The position numbers and the translations under genes were made by a program. Below, piece after piece: positions 5,093-5,680 of a stretch of 5,680 nucleotides of DNA; the stretch's first letter is position 1; each line of letters opens with the position of its first letter. The notes beneath the pieces are model-generated. The model saw only the letters and a list, made by a program, of their open reading frames with translations, was not told where the DNA came from and did not search any database. Source of the DNA: Promethearchaeota archaeon (lineage in GTDB: Archaea; Asgardarchaeota; Lokiarchaeia; Sigynarchaeales; SOKP01); assembly GCA_014730295.1 (NCBI GenBank), contig WJIN01000033.1, positions 1 through 5,680 of the forward strand, read 5' to 3'.

Positions 5093-5680
5093 TTAAATTT
5101 GAGAGGGCTTTGATGCACCGAAAAGTATAAGCCATGAAAAATTCTTTAGGATTTTATGATTATGAATTGGTTCTGTTATCTTATTAATTATTCTGGCAAG
5201 GGGGATAGGAAAAAGACAATGGCTATAATTAGCCGCCTCCACTTCAATTTTCGCAAATCCTTGCTTTTTTAAAGAATTGATTATTAATTTAGGTCTAAAA
5301 GGTTTTTCATCCTCCACTTCTCCATATGGATTATTAAAAATCTTTTTTATTGGTTTCGTAAAAGAGTTTAGAGGATAAAAAATTGAAAAATCTAAAATAA
5401 TCAGTTTTCCCCCTTTCTTCATGATTCTATGGAATTCCTCTAAAAAAGGGTCAAATCCAATAGAAACAACATGATGGAAGAAAAGCGGACTTACGATCAA
5501 ATCAAAAAAATCATCAGAATAGGGATTATGTAATATATCCCCTACTTCCGTTATTATATTTCGATTGCATTTTCCAACAGCATGGGGAGATATATCAATA
5601 CCATATATATTTTCAGCAAAATCCTTTACATATTTATAATCATCACCATCTCCCACGGGGGCAATGAGTAATTTATCAAC
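5093..5680 (-). CDS. class I SAM-dependent methyltransferase, 5' end cut by window edge
   Basis: The frame is open from the right edge for 195 residues to TAA at 5093. The first visible residues, KLLIAPVGDGDDY (3-15), are motif I of a Rossmann-fold methyltransferase, in a variant with APVGDG instead of the usual acidic LDxGCGxG. GIDIS follows at 27-31, with D29 expected to bind the SAM ribose; GDI at 47-49 is the motif before the adenine pocket; DLIVSPLFFHHV (60-71) is strand 4 with the following helix; and RIMKKGGKLIILDF (85-98) is the post-motif loop and strand 5. The C-terminal half (KPFRPKLIINSLKKQGF and after) fits the Methyltransf_11-like superfamily. A GTG at 5656 is not the true start, because the frame and motif I continue upstream of it; perhaps 50-60 residues lie outside the window. 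The methyl acceptor is unknown; the neighbouring glycan genes make a sugar or lipid-linked glycan possible, but it faces them in convergent orientation. Confidence 0.88.
   Translation of the reverse strand, partial: VDKLLIAPVGDGDDYKYVKDFAENIYGIDISPHAVGKCNRNIITEVGDILHNPYSDDFFDLIVSPLFFHHVVSIGFDPFLEEFHRIMKKGGKLIILDFSIFYPLNSFTKPIKKIFNNPYGEVEDEKPFRPKLIINSLKKQGFAKIEVEAANYSHCLFPIPLARIINKITEPIHNHKILKNFSWLILFGASKPSQI

Noticed and set aside
5093..5656. GTG at 5656 as the start of the methyltransferase
   Set aside because: Codons upstream of it remain open to the window edge and encode the strand leading into motif I (KLLIAPV). Starting at GTG would delete part of the SAM-binding site.
1..5680. CRISPR array, tRNA/rRNA, insertion sequence, toxin-antitoxin or phage-defence system
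   Set aside because: I found no regularly spaced repeats, no tRNA-like cloverleaf, no transposase and no terminal inverted repeats. Coding capacity is almost fully used by five glycan or methyltransferase genes of similar base composition.

Overview
The window is AT-rich (roughly 30% G+C by eye) and carries five protein genes, two of them cut by the window edges. All five fit the building or decoration of a glycan, such as a cell-surface polysaccharide or a protein or lipid glycan. An archaeal host is my best guess, but it is not proven. Four things point that way: TATA-like boxes sit about 25-40 bases before the first genes of transcription units, those genes have no Shine-Dalgarno site, the one clearly internal gene has a perfect one, and the convergent gene ends are separated by a T-run/A-run. 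The second glycosyltransferase also has an N-terminus that I associate, from memory, with archaeal and some deep-branching bacterial homologues. A low-GC bacterium cannot be excluded, because a passable bacterial -10/-35 pair also exists in the divergent promoter region.

Layout. Positions 1-1174 and 1227-2438 (minus strand) encode two different GT-B-fold, GT4-type glycosyltransferases in tandem; the promoter-distal one runs off the left edge very near its natural C-terminus. Positions 2439-2655 are a divergent control region with TATA-like boxes and a 7-bp-arm palindrome. Positions 2656-4047 and 4071-4976 (plus strand) form a two-gene unit: an SDR epimerase/dehydratase fused to a C-terminal sugar cupin, then an RmlD-like SDR reductase. 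Positions 4977-5092 are a short convergent spacer with a T7A8 tract and a second palindrome. Positions 5093-5680 (minus strand) encode the C-terminal three quarters or so of a class I SAM-dependent methyltransferase whose start lies beyond the right edge.

How the genes may work together (inference). The plus-strand pair looks like the middle and end of a nucleotide-deoxysugar pathway: an NAD-dependent 4-keto-forming or epimerising step, a cupin isomerase/epimerase step fused to it, and a final keto-reduction. The two glycosyltransferases could transfer the product or other sugars onto a growing chain, and the methyltransferase might cap it, though its substrate is unknown. No nucleotidyltransferase (RmlA-like), flippase, polymerase or oligosaccharyltransferase is in the window. 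I saw no tRNA, rRNA, CRISPR array, insertion sequence or toxin-antitoxin pair. The most unusual item is the SDR-cupin fusion, whose cupin mixes signatures of RmlC 3,5-epimerases and FdtA-type 3,4-ketoisomerases.
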